From Enterobacter asburiae (lineage in GTDB: Bacteria; Pseudomonadota; Gammaproteobacteria; Enterobacterales; Enterobacteriaceae): a DNA stretch of 64,000 nt. The first letter of the stretch is position 1. Every line of letters starts with the position of its first letter. Shown here in pieces: positions 1 through 10,151 of this stretch. Made by a program: the position numbers and the translations under genes. The DNA lies in assembly GCF_007035645.1 (NCBI RefSeq), contig NZ_AP019632.1, positions 3,162,001-3,226,000 on the forward strand. The letters run 5' to 3'. The notes under the pieces were generated by a model that saw only the letters and a program-made list of their open reading frames with translations, had not been told where the DNA came from and searched no databases.

Positions 1-688
1 GGTGAAGCGCGGGGAGATTTTTGGCCTGCTCGGACCGAACGGCGCGGGAAAATCGACCACCTTTAAGATGATGTGCGGCCTGCTGGTGCCGACGTCCGGC
101 AAGGCGCTGGTGCTGGATATGGACCTTAAGGTCAGCTCCGGCAAGGCGCGCCAGCATCTCGGCTATATGGCGCAGAAGTTTTCCCTGTACGGCAACCTGA
201 CGGTCGAGCAGAATCTGCGCTTTTTCTCCGGCGTGTACGGCCTTCGTGGGCGGGCACAGAACGAGAAAATCCGCCGCATGAGCGACGCCTTCGCCTTAAC
301 CAACATTGCCTCCCACGCCACCGACGAGCTGCCGCTCGGCTTTAAGCAGCGGCTGGCGCTGGCCTGCTCGCTGATGCACGAGCCGGATATTCTGTTTCTT
401 GATGAGCCGACATCAGGCGTTGACCCCATTACCCGCCGTGAGTTCTGGCTGCACATCAACAGCATGGTGGAAAAAGGCGTGACCGTGATGGTGACCACCC
501 ACTTCATGGACGAGGCGGAGTACTGCGACCGCATCGGGCTGGTGTATCGCGGCAAGCTGATTGCCCACGGTACCCCGGACGACCTGAAAAACCAGGCCGC
601 CGACGATGAGGTTCCGGATCCGACCATGGAGCAGGCGTTTATCACCCTCATCCACGACTGGGATAAGGAGAATGCCCATGCGCAGTAA
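1..688 (+). CDS. ybhF: ABC exporter ATP-binding subunit YbhF, C-terminal part (5' end outside window)
   Basis: This is the ATPase of the YbhFSR exporter, which in E. coli is linked to drug and cation efflux. YbhF of E. coli is about 578 residues with two ABC domains. Only the second domain, about 228 residues, lies in the window; the frame is open to the left edge, so the GTG at base 2 need not be a start. Visible motifs are Walker [10 protein letters not shown], a Walker B segment [12 protein letters not shown] and the H-loop TTHFMDEA. The signature region reads LPLGFKQRL rather than LSGGQ, as in other DrrA/CcmA-type ATPases. The 3' end overlaps ybhS by 11 bases, which indicates one operon with the two permease genes that follow. 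Confidence 0.95.
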   Translation, partial: VKRGEIFGLLGPNGAGKSTTFKMMCGLLVPTSGKALVLDMDLKVSSGKARQHLGYMAQKFSLYGNLTVEQNLRFFSGVYGLRGRAQNEKIRRMSDAFALTNIASHATDELPLGFKQRLALACSLMHEPDILFLDEPTSGVDPITRREFWLHINSMVEKGVTVMVTTHFMDEAEYCDRIGLVYRGKLIAHGTPDDLKNQAADDEVPDPTMEQAFITLIHDWDKENAHAQ

Positions 689-1811
689 TGCCATTTCCTG
701 GCGCAGGGTGCGCGCGCTGTGCATTAAAGAGACGCGGCAGATCGTGCGTGACCCCAGCAGCTGGCTGATTGCGGTAGTCATCCCCCTGCTGCTGCTGTTT
801 ATTTTTGGCTACGGCATTAACCTGGACTCCAGCAAGCTGCGGGTCGGGATATTGCTGGAGCAGCAGAGTGAGGATGCCCTGGACTTTACTCACGCCATGA
901 CCGGATCGCCCTACATTGACGCCACCATCAGCGATAACAGGCAGGAGTTGATCCAGAAAATGCAGGCCGGGAAAATTCGCGGCCTGATCGTCATTCCGGT
1001 GGATTTCGCCGCCAACATGGCGCGGGCAAATACCGACGCGCCGATCCAGGTGATTACCGACGGCAGCGAGCCAAACACCGCCAACTTTGTACAGGGCTAC
1101 GCGGAGGGGATCTGGCAGCTGTGGCAGATGCAGCGCGCGGAGGACCGGGGTGAAGAATTTAAACCGCTGATCGACGTGCAGACGCGCTACTGGTTTAACC
1201 CCGCCGCCATCAGCCAGCACTTTATTATTCCGGGCGCGGTGACGATTATCATGACGGTGATTGGCGCGATCCTGACCTCGCTGGTGATCGCCCGCGAGTG
1301 GGAGCGCGGGACCATGGAGGCGCTGCTCTCTACCGAAGTGACGCGCGTCGAGCTGCTGCTGTGCAAGCTCATCCCCTACTATTTCCTCGGCATGCTGGCG
1401 ATGCTGCTCTGTATGCTTGTCTCAGTCTTTATCCTCGGCGTGCCGTATCGCGGCTCGCTGGTGGTGCTGTTTTTTATCACCAGCCTGTTTTTACTCAGCA
1501 CGCTGGGCATGGGGCTGCTCATCTCCACCATCACCCGCAACCAGTTCAACGCCGCGCAGGTGGCCCTCAACGCCGCCTTTTTACCGTCGATTATGCTGTC
1601 CGGGTTTATCTTCCAGATAGACAGTATGCCTGCGGTGATCCACGCCGTGACCTATGTTATTCCGGCTCGCTACTTTGTGAGCACGCTGCAAAGCCTGTTC
1701 CTGGCGGGGAATATTCCGGTGGTGCTGATCGTCAACACGCTGTTTTTAATGGCGTCAGCGGCGATGTTTATTGGGTTGACGTGGATGAAAACCAAACGGC
1801 GACTGGATTAA
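678..1811 (+). CDS. ybhS: ABC-2 type exporter permease YbhS
   Basis: Inner-membrane permease of the YbhFSR exporter. The start at 678 ([14 protein letters not shown]) gives 377 residues, equal to E. coli YbhS, and has an AAGGAG at 664-669. The start at 606 would lie far inside ybhF and has no such site. An N-terminal membrane segment ([19 protein letters not shown]) is followed by a large periplasmic domain and then a cluster of about five hydrophobic segments, the ABC-2 membrane layout. The cytoplasmic motif [13 protein letters not shown] is typical of this family. The gene sits between ybhF (overlapping) and ybhR (9 bases away). Confidence 0.95.
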   Translation: MRSNAISWRRVRALCIKETRQIVRDPSSWLIAVVIPLLLLFIFGYGINLDSSKLRVGILLEQQSEDALDFTHAMTGSPYIDATISDNRQELIQKMQAGKIRGLIVIPVDFAANMARANTDAPIQVITDGSEPNTANFVQGYAEGIWQLWQMQRAEDRGEEFKPLIDVQTRYWFNPAAISQHFIIPGAVTIIMTVIGAILTSLVIAREWERGTMEALLSTEVTRVELLLCKLIPYYFLGMLAMLLCMLVSVFILGVPYRGSLVVLFFITSLFLLSTLGMGLLISTITRNQFNAAQVALNAAFLPSIMLSGFIFQIDSMPAVIHAVTYVIPARYFVSTLQSLFLAGNIPVVLIVNTLFLMASAAMFIGLTWMKTKRRLD

Positions 1812-1820
1812 GGAGCGAAC

Positions 1821-2927
1821 ATGTTTCACCGATTATGGACGTTGATACGCAAAGAGCTGCAATCCCTGCTGCGCGAGCCGCAAACCCGCGCCATTCTGGT
1901 CTTGCCGGTGCTGATCCAGGTTTTACTGTTCCCGTTTGCCGCCACCCTTGAGGTGACCAACGCCACCATTGCCATTTACAACGAAGATAACGGCAAACAT
2001 TCCGTCGAGCTGACGCAGCGTTTTGCCCGTGCAAAAGCCTTTACCCACATCCTGCTGCTGAAAAGCCCGCAGGAGATCCAGCCCACCATCGACACGCAAA
2101 AAGCGCTGCTGCTGGTGCGGTTCCCGGCGGATTTCTCCCGCAATCTGGATACCTTCCAGACCGCGCCGATGCAGCTGATCCTCGACGGGCGTAACTCCAA
2201 CAGCGCCCAGATAGCCGCCAACTACCTGCAGCAGGTGGTGAAGGATTACCAGCAGGAGCTGATGAAGGGCAAACCGAAGCCCAACAACAGCGAGCTGGTG
2301 GTGCGTAACTGGTACAACCCGAACCTGGACTACAAGTGGTTCGTGGTGCCGTCGCTAATCGCCATGATCACCACTATCGGGGTGATGATCGTGACTTCCC
2401 TTTCCGTCGCCCGCGAGCGCGAACAGGGCACGCTGGACCAGCTACTGGTCTCCCCGCTCGCCACCTGGCAAATTTTCGTCGGCAAAGCGGTCCCGGCGCT
2501 GATCGTCGCGACGTTTCAGGCCACCATCGTGCTGGGGGTGGGAATTTGGGCCTACCAGATCCCGTTCGCCGGTTCGCTGGCGCTGTTTTACTTCACGATG
2601 GTCATTTACGGGCTGTCGCTGGTGGGGTTTGGACTGCTGATCTCGGCGCTCTGCTCGACGCAGCAGCAGGCGTTTATTGGGGTGTTCGTCTTTATGATGC
2701 CCGCGATTTTGCTCTCGGGGTATGTTTCACCCGTCGAGAACATGCCGGTGTGGCTACAGGACCTGACGTGGGTAAACCCGATTCGGCACTTTACGGACAT
2801 CACCAAGCAAATCTATCTGAAGGATGCGAGTCTGGATATTGTCTGGGGAAGTTTGTGGCCGCTACTGGTCATAGCGGCCACGACGGGCTCAGTGGCGTAC
2901 GCGATGTTTAGACGCAACATTGCGTAG
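1821..2927 (+). CDS. ybhR: ABC-2 type exporter permease YbhR
   Basis: Second permease of the YbhFSR exporter, 368 residues as in E. coli. It has the same architecture as YbhS: one N-terminal transmembrane segment, a periplasmic domain, then about five C-terminal membrane segments. The coupling motif [13 protein letters not shown] aligns with [13 protein letters not shown] of YbhS, so the pair are paralogues that probably form a heterodimer. A GGAGC sequence lies 5 bases before the ATG. Its last 39 bases overlap the 3' end of the convergent gene ybhQ. Confidence 0.95.
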   Translation: MFHRLWTLIRKELQSLLREPQTRAILVLPVLIQVLLFPFAATLEVTNATIAIYNEDNGKHSVELTQRFARAKAFTHILLLKSPQEIQPTIDTQKALLLVRFPADFSRNLDTFQTAPMQLILDGRNSNSAQIAANYLQQVVKDYQQELMKGKPKPNNSELVVRNWYNPNLDYKWFVVPSLIAMITTIGVMIVTSLSVAREREQGTLDQLLVSPLATWQIFVGKAVPALIVATFQATIVLGVGIWAYQIPFAGSLALFYFTMVIYGLSLVGFGLLISALCSTQQQAFIGVFVFMMPAILLSGYVSPVENMPVWLQDLTWVNPIRHFTDITKQIYLKDASLDIVWGSLWPLLVIAATTGSVAYAMFRRNIA

Positions 2928-3299
2928 CTTTTTCTCTTTGGTCAGCAGCGAGACCACCGCAGGCCCTGCGAGGATAGCCAGACCCGCCAGGGCAAGCAGC
3001 AGGTTGTTTTGCAGCACGCGCGAGAGCAGCCAAAGCACAATCATCGCCGCGCCAAAATACCAGGTGGTGGTGAGCTCTTCAAGCACATCACCCACCTCGC
3101 GCCAGCGCGCTTCATGGTGGCGCTGTAAGAACAGCATCGACAGCACGGTGACGCCATAAAGGACGCATAGCCCCAGGCCAACACGCACCAGCGTGCCGCT
3201 CATCCAGCCCATCACCAGTACGGCCACGACCAGTAAATGCAACATTATCTGCCAGCAACTCAGGCCAGTTGCGACACGAACACGTTGTTGCCACTTCAT
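2889..3299 (-). CDS. ybhQ: Inner membrane protein YbhQ
   Basis: A 136-residue protein with three or four hydrophobic segments (about residues 16-36, 40-55, 75-92 and 97-115) and a basic C-terminus (KHRVRH). It matches E. coli YbhQ in length and sequence along its whole length. Its function is not established. It is convergent with ybhR and the coding 3' ends overlap by 39 bases, so no terminator fits between them. The start codon faces ybhP, and the 130-base gap must hold promoters for both. Confidence 0.92.
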   Translation of the reverse strand: MKWQQRVRVATGLSCWQIMLHLLVVAVLVMGWMSGTLVRVGLGLCVLYGVTVLSMLFLQRHHEARWREVGDVLEELTTTWYFGAAMIVLWLLSRVLQNNLLLALAGLAILAGPAVVSLLTKEKKLRNVASKHRVRH

Positions 3300-3432
3300 G
3301 GCTTCTCTCCTGAAGGATTTTTCTCTGCTTAATCAGACTACCGCACTTTACGGAAAATTCCGTAACGCCGCATCTTTTTGTGACGACGACTACACTTTAT
3401 TTTCATTGGGATAGTCACTCAGGAAGGAGCTT

Positions 3433-4194
3433 ATGACTCAAAAAATGCAGCATTTCTCGCTTAAGGTGCTGACGATAAACATTCATAAGGGCTTCACAGC
3501 ATTTAACCGCCGCTTCATTTTACCGGAGCTGCGCGACGCGGTACGCACCGTCAGCGCGGATATTGTCTGCCTGCAGGAGGTGATGGGCGCACACGAAGTG
3601 CATCCGCTCCACTTTGAGAACTGGCCCGACACGCCGCACTATGAATTTCTGGCCGACACCATGTGGAGTGACTACGCCTATGGCCGCAACGCGGTCTATC
3701 CGGAAGGGCATCACGGAAACGCGGTGCTGTCCCGCTACCCCATTGAACATTACGAAAACCGCGACGTTTCCGTCGGGGAAAGCGAAAAACGCGGCCTGCT
3801 TTACTGCCGCATTACGCCGCCAGACCTCGAGCGACCTGTCCATGTCGGCTGTGTTCACCTGGGCCTTCGCGAAGCCCATCGTCAGGCGCAGCTGAAAATG
3901 CTGGCCGAATGGGCCAACGCGCTTCCCGAAGGCGAACCTGTGGTGGTAGCGGGCGATTTCAACGACTGGCGACAGCGGGCAAACCATCCGTTGAAAGTAG
4001 ATGCCGGGCTGGAAGAGATTTTTACTCGCGCCAACGGCAGGCCTGCTCGCACTTTCCCGGTCCGTTTCCCGCTGCTTCGGCTTGACCGCATCTACGTGAA
4101 AAATGCCCACGCCAGCAGCCCGACCGCCCTGGCGCTCCTTAACTGGCGACATCTTTCCGACCATGCCCCGCTCAGCGCGGAGATCCACCTATGA
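3433..4194 (+). CDS. ybhP: Endonuclease/exonuclease/phosphatase family protein YbhP
   Basis: A 253-residue member of the EEP (DNase I-like) superfamily. Expected motifs are present: an early TINIHKG strand, the metal-binding glutamate in [14 protein letters not shown], the catalytic VVAGDFNDW and the C-terminal LSDHAPL. Proteins of this family cleave phosphodiester or phosphate-ester bonds. The co-operon partners clsB and ybhN suggest a lipid head-group substrate, which is inference. The ATG follows a strong AGGAAGGAG. The 3' end overlaps clsB by 4 bases. Confidence 0.92.
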   Translation: MTQKMQHFSLKVLTINIHKGFTAFNRRFILPELRDAVRTVSADIVCLQEVMGAHEVHPLHFENWPDTPHYEFLADTMWSDYAYGRNAVYPEGHHGNAVLSRYPIEHYENRDVSVGESEKRGLLYCRITPPDLERPVHVGCVHLGLREAHRQAQLKMLAEWANALPEGEPVVVAGDFNDWRQRANHPLKVDAGLEEIFTRANGRPARTFPVRFPLLRLDRIYVKNAHASSPTALALLNWRHLSDHAPLSAEIHL

Positions 4195-5429
4195 AATGTT
4201 CCTGGCAGGAAGGCAACCGAATCACGCTGCTGGTCAACGGGGACGAGTATTATCCGGCCGTGTTTAAAGCGATTGACCATGCACAGCAGAAGGTGATCCT
4301 CGAAACCTTTATCTGGTTCGAAGACGACGTCGGCAAACAGCTGCACGGCGTGCTGCTGCGCGCCGCCCGGCGCGGCGTCAAAATTGAAGTATTGCTTGAT
4401 GGCTATGGCTCGCCGGATCTCAGCGATGCGTTTGTGAATGAATTGACCTCCGCGGGCGTGGTGTTCCGCTACTACGATCCCGGCCCTCGCCTGTTCGGCA
4501 TGCGTACCAATCTTTTCCGCCGGATGCACCGCAAAATTGTGGTGGTGGATGAGACGGTGGCGTTTGTCGGCGGCATTAACTACTCCGCTGAGCATATGTC
4601 CGACTACGGCCCGGAGGCGAAGCAGGACTACGCTATTCGCATTGAAGGCCCGGTGGTGCAGGACATCTTACTGTTTGAGCTGGAGAACCTGCCGGGTAAA
4701 GAGGCCGTTCGCCGCTGGTGGAGACGCCGCCATCGCCCGGAAGAGAACCGGAAGCCCGGCGAAGCGCAGGCCCTTTTCGTCTGGCGGGATAACGGCGAGC
4801 ACCGGGACGACATTGAACGTCATTATCTCAAGATGCTCGCCAACGCGAAGCGCGAAGTGATTATTGCTAACGCCTACTTTTTCCCCGGCTATCGTCTGCT
4901 GCACGCCATGCGCAATGCGGCCCGACGCGGGGTTCGCGTGAAGCTGATTGTGCAGGGCGAGCCGGATATGCCGATAGTCAAAGTCGGCGCGCGGCTGCTG
5001 TATAACTATCTGGTGAAGGGCGGCGTGCAGATCTACGAATATCGCCGCCGACCGCTGCACGGCAAAGTGGCGCTGATGGACGATCACTGGGCCACCGTGG
5101 GTTCCAGTAATCTCGATCCGCTGAGCTTATCGCTCAATCTCGAAGCTAACCTGATCATTCACGATCGCCAGTTTAATCAGACCCTGCGGGATAACCTGCA
5201 GGCGCTGATCGTTAACGACTGCGTGCGCGTGGACGAATCCATGGTTCCCAAACGCACCTGGTGGAACCTGGGCATCAGCGTGGTGGTGTTCCACTTTCTG
5301 CGTCATTTCCCGGCCATGGTCGGCTGGCTGCCGGCGCATACGCCTAAGCTTGCGCAGGTGGACCCGCCGGTACAACCCGAAATGGAAACCCAGGACCGTA
5401 TTGAAGCGGAAGACGGAGGCAAACCCTGA
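4191..5429 (+). CDS. clsB: Cardiolipin synthase B
   Basis: Phospholipase-D family cardiolipin synthase of 412 residues (E. coli ClsB 413). It condenses phosphatidylglycerol-type lipids to cardiolipin at the inner membrane. Two HKD motifs are complete: HRKIVVVD followed by [10 protein letters not shown], and HGKVALMD followed by [10 protein letters not shown]. The spacing of about 180 residues between them is normal. A hydrophobic C-terminal stretch ([21 protein letters not shown]) could be a membrane anchor. It overlaps both neighbours by 1-4 bases (ATGA-type junctions), so ybhP-clsB-ybhN is one translationally coupled operon. Confidence 0.96.
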   Translation: MKCSWQEGNRITLLVNGDEYYPAVFKAIDHAQQKVILETFIWFEDDVGKQLHGVLLRAARRGVKIEVLLDGYGSPDLSDAFVNELTSAGVVFRYYDPGPRLFGMRTNLFRRMHRKIVVVDETVAFVGGINYSAEHMSDYGPEAKQDYAIRIEGPVVQDILLFELENLPGKEAVRRWWRRRHRPEENRKPGEAQALFVWRDNGEHRDDIERHYLKMLANAKREVIIANAYFFPGYRLLHAMRNAARRGVRVKLIVQGEPDMPIVKVGARLLYNYLVKGGVQIYEYRRRPLHGKVALMDDHWATVGSSNLDPLSLSLNLEANLIIHDRQFNQTLRDNLQALIVNDCVRVDESMVPKRTWWNLGISVVVFHFLRHFPAMVGWLPAHTPKLAQVDPPVQPEMETQDRIEAEDGGKP

Positions 5430-6391
5430 TGTCGAAATCGCATCCGCGCTGGCGGCTGGCAAAAAAGATCCTGACCTGGCTGTTTTTTATTGCGGTCGCG
5501 GTTCTGCTGGTGGTCTACGCGCAGAAAGTTGACTGGGAAGAGGTGTGGAAAGTCATCCGCAACTATAACCGGATGGTGCTGCTGGGCGCTGTGGGGCTGG
5601 TTATCGTGAGCTACCTGATGTACGGCTGCTATGACCTGCTGGGCCGCGCTTACTGCGGCCACAAGCTGGCCAAACGTCAGGTTATGCTGGTGTCGTTTAT
5701 CTGCTACGCCTTCAACCTGACGCTGAGCACCTGGGTCGGCGGCATTGGCATGCGCTATCGCCTCTACTCGCGGCTCGGCCTGCCGGGCGGGACCATAACG
5801 CGCATTTTCTCGTTAAGCATCACCACCAACTGGCTGGGCTATATTCTGCTCGGCGGGGTGATCTTCACCATCGGCGTGGTGCAGCTGCCCGCGCACTGGT
5901 ATATCGATGAGGCCACGCTGCGCATTCTGGGCATTGTGCTGCTGCTGATTATCGCCGTTTATCTGTGGGCCTGCGCGTTTGCCAGACGCCGCCATATGAC
6001 CATTAAAGGGCAAAAGCTGGTGCTGCCCTCGTGGAAGTTTGCGGTGCTGCAGATGGCCGTCTCCAGCGCCAACTGGATGGCGATGGGGGCGATTATCTGG
6101 CTGCTGATTGGCGAGGACGTCAATTACTTCTTCGTGCTGGGCGTGCTGCTGGTGAGCAGTATTGCGGGCGTGATTGTGCATATTCCGGCGGGGATCGGCG
6201 TGCTGGAGGCTGTGTTTATCGCGTTGCTGGCCGGGGAGCATGTCTCTCAGGGAACGATTATCGCCGCCCTGCTGGCGTACCGCATGCTGTATTACTTCTT
6301 GCCGCTGGCGCTGGCAACGGTGTGTTATCTGGTGCTGGAGAGTCGGGCGAAAAAGCTGAGAGCGAAGAACGAGAAGGCGTTAGCGAAATAA
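5429..6391 (+). CDS. ybhN: Inner membrane protein YbhN (lysylphosphatidylglycerol synthase flippase-domain family)
   Basis: A 320-residue multi-pass membrane protein with about eight hydrophobic segments starting at ILTWLFFIAVAVLLVVYA. It belongs to the UPF0104 / LPG_synthase_TM family, related to the membrane half of MprF. The segment TLSTWVGGIGMRYRLYSRLG is typical of the family. The ATG shares its A with the clsB stop codon. Position after clsB suggests lipid handling, possibly flipping of an anionic lipid, but the substrate is unknown. An intrinsic terminator follows immediately. Confidence 0.93.
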   Translation: MSKSHPRWRLAKKILTWLFFIAVAVLLVVYAQKVDWEEVWKVIRNYNRMVLLGAVGLVIVSYLMYGCYDLLGRAYCGHKLAKRQVMLVSFICYAFNLTLSTWVGGIGMRYRLYSRLGLPGGTITRIFSLSITTNWLGYILLGGVIFTIGVVQLPAHWYIDEATLRILGIVLLLIIAVYLWACAFARRRHMTIKGQKLVLPSWKFAVLQMAVSSANWMAMGAIIWLLIGEDVNYFFVLGVLLVSSIAGVIVHIPAGIGVLEAVFIALLAGEHVSQGTIIAALLAYRMLYYFLPLALATVCYLVLESRAKKLRAKNEKALAK

Positions 6392-6397
6392 AAGCAA

Positions 6398-6423
6398 AAC
6401 GGCAACCTTGTTGCCGTTTTTAG
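6398..6423 (+). terminator. Intrinsic terminator of ybhP-clsB-ybhN
   Basis: Nine-base-pair stem AACGGCAAC / GTTGCCGTT with a three-base loop, followed by a short T run. It begins 7 bases after the ybhN stop codon. Confidence 0.9.
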
Positions 6424-6431
6424 TGTTTGTT

Positions 6432-6463
6432 CCCTCTCCCGTGGGAGAGGGTCAGGGTGAGGG
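6432..6463. repeat. REP-like palindromic repeat, copy 1
   Basis: CCCTCTCCC-GT-GGGAGAGGG palindrome followed by TCAGGGTGAGGG. The same core recurs at 11278, 11733, about 20780, 20817 and 62427. All copies are intergenic, here between the convergent ybhN and ybhL. Confidence 0.8.
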
Positions 6464-6491
6464 CACCAGACCGCCACCCGGCAAAACAACC

Positions 6492-7199
6492 TTAGCGACG
6501 GTCGCCGAAAATCCGCAGCAGCATCAGGAACAGGTTGATGAAGTCCAGATACAGCGTCAGCGCGCCCAGAATCGCGTATTTGCGCAGGTTTGAACTGTCG
6601 CGTACGTCGATCTGCTCGCCGATGTTTTTCAGCTTCTGGGTGTCATACGCCGTCAACCCAACGAAGATCACCACCCCGATGTAGGTCACGGCCCACATCA
6701 GCGCGTCGCTCTTCAGCCACAGGTTTACCAGCGACGCCAGCACAATCCCGATCAGCCCCATAAACAGCATGCTGCCGAAACCGCTCAGATCGCGCTTCGT
6801 GGTGTAACCGTACAGGCTCATCGCACCGAACATCCCGCCGGTGACCACGAAGGTGCTGGCGATGGAGGAGTAGGTGTAAACGATGAAGATACTGGAAAGC
6901 GTCAGCCCGGTTAGCGCCGAATAGAGCATAAACAGCGTAGTCGCCATTCCGGCACTCAGCTTTTGCACCAGACCCGAAAGCACAAACACCAGCGCCAGCT
7001 GCGCGATAATCAGCCCAAAGAAGGTGATTTTGCTGGAGAAGATAAACATCATCAGTTCAGGCGTGTTCGCCGCATACCACGCGATGAACGCGGTAAGCAG
7101 CAGGCCAACCGTCATCCAGCCGTACACCTGAGCCATATACGTCTGCAGGCCGCTACGGGTCTGCTGTACTATTGAATCGGAACGCGGAAATCGGTCCAT
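6492..7199 (-). CDS. ybhL: Bax inhibitor-1 family inner membrane protein YbhL
   Basis: A 235-residue protein with seven hydrophobic segments and an acidic/basic C-terminal tail, belonging to the BI-1 (TMBIM / UPF0005) family of putative calcium-leak or ion channels. The family motif AYDTQKLKNIGEQ is at about residues 182-194. An AGGAG lies 4 bases before the ATG. E. coli carries the neighbouring gene ybhM here, which is absent. The physiological role in bacteria is not settled. Confidence 0.94.
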   Translation of the reverse strand: MDRFPRSDSIVQQTRSGLQTYMAQVYGWMTVGLLLTAFIAWYAANTPELMMFIFSSKITFFGLIIAQLALVFVLSGLVQKLSAGMATTLFMLYSALTGLTLSSIFIVYTYSSIASTFVVTGGMFGAMSLYGYTTKRDLSGFGSMLFMGLIGIVLASLVNLWLKSDALMWAVTYIGVVIFVGLTAYDTQKLKNIGEQIDVRDSSNLRKYAILGALTLYLDFINLFLMLLRIFGDRR

Positions 7200-7263
7200 G
7201 ATTCACTCCTGATTAAGATTAAGTAGACACACACGTTAAGATTAACACATCCACGTAAACCGA

Positions 7264-7716
7264 CTACCAACGGCTGGCGGCTTGTTTATCGCTGTCGCGC
7301 GATTCTACCCAGCGGTCACCTTCCGGCGTGGCTTCGCGCTTCCAGAACGGCGCTTTTGTTTTGAGGTAATCCATAATGAACTCCCCTGCCGCAAACGCGC
7401 TGCTGCGGTGCGCGCTGGTCACCCCGACGAAGACAATCTCTTCGCCAGGCCACATCTCGCCGATGCGGTGAATAACCGTGACGCGGCCAAGTGGCCAGCG
7501 GCCTCGCGCCTCGTCGACAATCTCCGCCAGCGATTTCTCGGTCATCCCCGGATAGTGCTCCAGCGTCAGTGCCTTCACGCTGTCGCCGAGGTTGTGGTTG
7601 CGCACTTTGCCGGTGAAGGTGACAACCGCGCCGTCTTCATCGCGTTCCGCCAGCCAGCTGTATTCTGTCCCTACGTTAAAACGCTCGGGGCTCACCAGAA
7701 TTCGGGTTTCAGCCAT
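7264..7716 (-). CDS. moaE: Molybdopterin synthase catalytic subunit MoaE
   Basis: Large subunit of molybdopterin synthase, 150 residues. It converts cyclic pyranopterin monophosphate to molybdopterin using sulfur carried on the C-terminus of MoaD. The conserved catalytic segment KTKAPFWKRE contains the lysines of the active site, and HRIGEMWPGE and SAHRSSAFAA are family motifs. It starts one base after the moaD stop, as the last gene of moaABCDE. The 64-base gap to ybhL has no strong terminator. Confidence 0.97.
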   Translation of the reverse strand: MAETRILVSPERFNVGTEYSWLAERDEDGAVVTFTGKVRNHNLGDSVKALTLEHYPGMTEKSLAEIVDEARGRWPLGRVTVIHRIGEMWPGEEIVFVGVTSAHRSSAFAAGEFIMDYLKTKAPFWKREATPEGDRWVESRDSDKQAASRW

Positions 7717-7717
7717 C

Positions 7718-7963
7718 TTAGCCCCCCGTTACCGGCGGGAAGAAGGCCACTTCATCGCCTTCCTTCAACGGATGGGTAAACTCCACCAGCGTTTGGTTAA
7801 CGGCGGCCAGCAGCTTGCCTTCGTCCAGCGCCAGCGCCCAGCGGTCGCTTTGTGCCGCCAGATGCGCGCGCAGGGCCGCGACGTTTTCGAAGGACGCATC
7901 CAGCGTCAGGCTGTCGGTATTCACCAGCTCGCGCACCTGCGCAAAAAAGAGCACCTTAATCAT
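7718..7963 (-). CDS. moaD: Molybdopterin synthase sulfur-carrier subunit MoaD
   Basis: An 81-residue ubiquitin-fold sulfur carrier whose C-terminal Gly-Gly (FFPPVTGG) is adenylated by MoeB and thiocarboxylated, then donates sulfur in MoaE. I chose the start at 7963 ([13 protein letters not shown]) because it gives exactly the E. coli length; upstream in-frame codons lie inside moaC. The first 8 bases overlap the end of moaC, indicating coupled translation. Confidence 0.96.
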   Translation of the reverse strand: MIKVLFFAQVRELVNTDSLTLDASFENVAALRAHLAAQSDRWALALDEGKLLAAVNQTLVEFTHPLKEGDEVAFFPPVTGG

Positions 7964-8441
7964 GGCTGTCCACCTTAAAATCACCGGATTTGCCGCCGCT
8001 TTTTGCCAGCAGGCGAACCGGGCCAATCACCATATCTTTCTGCACCGCTTTGCACATGTCGTAGATGGTCAGCGCGGCGACTGAGGCCGACGTCAGCGCC
8101 TCCATCTCCACGCCGGTTTTGCCGGTTAAGCGGCAGAGTGACTCAATGCGCACGCGATTATGCTCCGGCTGCGCCTGCAGGTTCACTTCCACCTTGCTCA
8201 GCATCAGCGGATGGCACAGCGGAATGAGCTCCCAGGTCCGTTTGGCGGCCTGAATACCGGCGATGCGGGCGGTGGCAAAGACGTCGCCCTTGTGATGACT
8301 GCCGTCGATAATCATCGCCAGGGTTTCCGGCAGCATGGTGACGAACGCTTCCGCGCGCGCCTCGCGCACCGTTTCCGCTTTGGCGGAGACGTCCACCATA
8401 TGCGCTTCGCCGGCGGCGTTAATGTGGGTCAGTTGTGACAT
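7956..8441 (-). CDS. moaC: Cyclic pyranopterin monophosphate synthase MoaC
   Basis: A 161-residue enzyme that converts 3',8-cyclo-7,8-dihydro-GTP, the product of MoaA, to cyclic pyranopterin monophosphate. The conserved segments IPLCHPL and the lysines in [11 protein letters not shown] and [11 protein letters not shown] are present. The length equals the E. coli protein. It starts 3 bases after moaB, within the moa operon. Confidence 0.97.
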   Translation of the reverse strand: MSQLTHINAAGEAHMVDVSAKAETVREARAEAFVTMLPETLAMIIDGSHHKGDVFATARIAGIQAAKRTWELIPLCHPLMLSKVEVNLQAQPEHNRVRIESLCRLTGKTGVEMEALTSASVAALTIYDMCKAVQKDMVIGPVRLLAKSGGKSGDFKVDSHD

Positions 8442-8444
8442 AGC

Positions 8445-8957
8445 TTATTTCTTTAAATGGGGATGGAAATTACACGGACGGGTACGGGCGTCCAGCTGCG
8501 GGGCGATGATGTTTTCCCACGCGGTGCGGCAGGCTTTGGTCGAGCCCGGCATAGCGAAAATCAGGGTTTTGTTAGCCACCCCGGCAACGGCGCGCGACTG
8601 GAGCGTGGAGGTACCAATCTCTTCAAAGGAGAGCATGCGGAACACTTCGCCGAAGCCTTCTACCTCGCGGTCGAACAGCGGGATCAGCGCTTCAGGGGCC
8701 TGATCGCCTGCGGTAAAGCCGGTGCCGCCGGCGATCAGCACCACCTGCACCTCATCACTCGCAATCCACTGCGAAACCTGAGCGCGAATGGCGTAGCGGT
8801 TCTCCTTCACGATCGCTTTATCGACGATGTGATGCCCCGCGTCATGGGCCGCCTCGCGCAGCCAGTGGCCGGAGGTATCATCCTCTTCGCCACGGCGGTC
8901 GGAAACGGTAAGGATAGCAATGCGTGTCGGGATAAATTCTGCGCTTACCTGACTCAT
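8445..8957 (-). CDS. moaB: Molybdopterin adenylyltransferase family protein MoaB
   Basis: A 170-residue MoaB/MogA fold protein. The family motifs LTVSDRRGEEDDTSG, the GGTGFTAGDQAPEA loop and AMPGSTKACRTAW are intact. In E. coli MogA does the adenylylation of molybdopterin and MoaB is dispensable, so the exact role of this paralogue is uncertain. It lies between moaA (24 bases) and moaC (3 bases). Confidence 0.96.
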   Translation of the reverse strand: MSQVSAEFIPTRIAILTVSDRRGEEDDTSGHWLREAAHDAGHHIVDKAIVKENRYAIRAQVSQWIASDEVQVVLIAGGTGFTAGDQAPEALIPLFDREVEGFGEVFRMLSFEEIGTSTLQSRAVAGVANKTLIFAMPGSTKACRTAWENIIAPQLDARTRPCNFHPHLKK

Positions 8958-8981
8958 CTTCTGGTTCCTTCTTAAGCCTGA

Positions 8982-9971
8982 TTACCCGCCGATGTAGGAC
9001 AGGTTCTGAGTAATACCGGTATTGCCCTGATGCAGGAAGTGGGTCTGTTTTTTATGCGTCAGCGCGTCAGAAATACGTGCTTCAAGCGCGGCCTGCTGCG
9101 CATCGTCTTCCAGCAGATCGCGGAGATCCACGCCGCCGTCGCCGAACAGGCAAAGATGGAGCTTGCCAACGGAGGAGACGCGCAGGCGGTTGCAGCTGGC
9201 GCAGAAGTCTTTCTCATAGGGCATGATAAGCCCAATCTCACCTTCGTAATCCGAGTGGCAGAAGACCTGCGCCGGGCCGTCGCTGCGCTGGCGGATTTGA
9301 TGGATCCAGCCGCGTTTCAGCAGCTCGTCGCGCAGCACCATGCCGGAGATGTGATGGCGACGAAACAGCTCGCTGCCCTCGCCGGTTTCCATCAGCTCGA
9401 TAAAACGCAGCTGTATAGGGCGGGTTTTGATCCACCCCAGGAAGGTATCGAGCTGGTGATGGTTCACATCACGCATCAGCACTGTGTTGACTTTGACCTT
9501 CTCGAACCCGGCCGCAAATGCCGCGTCGATGCCGTCCATGACCTGCTGAAATTTATCCTGGCCGGTAATGGCGTGGAACTGACGGGCATCCAGGCTATCG
9601 ACGCTGACGTTGATCGCCGTCAGCCCCGCATCGCGCCAGTTCGCCACGTCACGCGCCATGCGGTAACCGTTGGTGGTCACCGCAATCTGGCGGATACGTT
9701 CGTTTTCACGCACGGCGGCGATGATGTCGGGGAAATCGCGGCGTAGGGAGGGTTCGCCGCCGGTCAGACGCACTTTTTCGGTGCCGAGTTCAGAGAAGGC
9801 GCGCGTGACGCGGCGCACTTCATCCACGGAGAGAAAGCCGTTATTGGTGACGCTGCCCGGTTTGTAGCCATCGGGCAGGCAGTAGGTGCAACGGAAGTTG
9901 CACACATCGGTAATCGACAGACGTAAGTAATAAAACTTACGCGCGAAAGCATCAGTAAGTTGTGAAGCCAT
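8982..9971 (-). CDS. moaA: GTP 3',8-cyclase MoaA (radical SAM)
   Basis: First enzyme of molybdenum cofactor synthesis: a radical-SAM enzyme that makes 3',8-cyclo-7,8-dihydro-GTP. The N-terminal [4Fe-4S]-SAM cluster motif is C24-x3-C28-x2-C31 (CNFRCTYC). The second cluster cysteines are in CASCNRLR and HLCLFG, and the C-terminus ends in the essential Gly-Gly. The start at 9971 gives 329 residues as in E. coli; the frame extends 40 codons upstream, but that stretch is the Moco riboswitch. First gene of moaABCDE. Confidence 0.97.
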   Translation of the reverse strand: MASQLTDAFARKFYYLRLSITDVCNFRCTYCLPDGYKPGSVTNNGFLSVDEVRRVTRAFSELGTEKVRLTGGEPSLRRDFPDIIAAVRENERIRQIAVTTNGYRMARDVANWRDAGLTAINVSVDSLDARQFHAITGQDKFQQVMDGIDAAFAAGFEKVKVNTVLMRDVNHHQLDTFLGWIKTRPIQLRFIELMETGEGSELFRRHHISGMVLRDELLKRGWIHQIRQRSDGPAQVFCHSDYEGEIGLIMPYEKDFCASCNRLRVSSVGKLHLCLFGDGGVDLRDLLEDDAQQAALEARISDALTHKKQTHFLHQGNTGITQNLSYIGG

Positions 9972-9974
9972 GTA

Positions 9975-10081
9975 CACCTTTCCAGATCGGGAGGCACAGT
10001 CATTTCTTTCTGTACCCTGGTGGCAAATTCGCCACGGCCAGAGCGCCATATCTTTCGACACAGGCACAAGGGCTAGAGTGT
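9975..10081 (-). ncRNA. Moco riboswitch (moaA leader)
   Basis: The moaA leader, read on the minus strand, begins ACACTCTAGCC, continues through GGCCGTGGC and GCCACCAGGG, and ends CCTCCCGATCTGGAAAGGTG at the start codon. I recognise this as very close to the E. coli moaA leader, the founding Moco-sensing RNA. The AAGGTG ribosome-binding site is part of the structure. In E. coli, molybdenum cofactor binding represses moaA translation; that regulation is inferred here from similarity. Confidence 0.88.
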
Positions 10082-10151
10082 ATGTTTTCAATTTTGAAAA
10101 CGTGGTTAGGGCGATAGTAGCGCGGAAATTCTGACGACGCCATTCTCGCCT

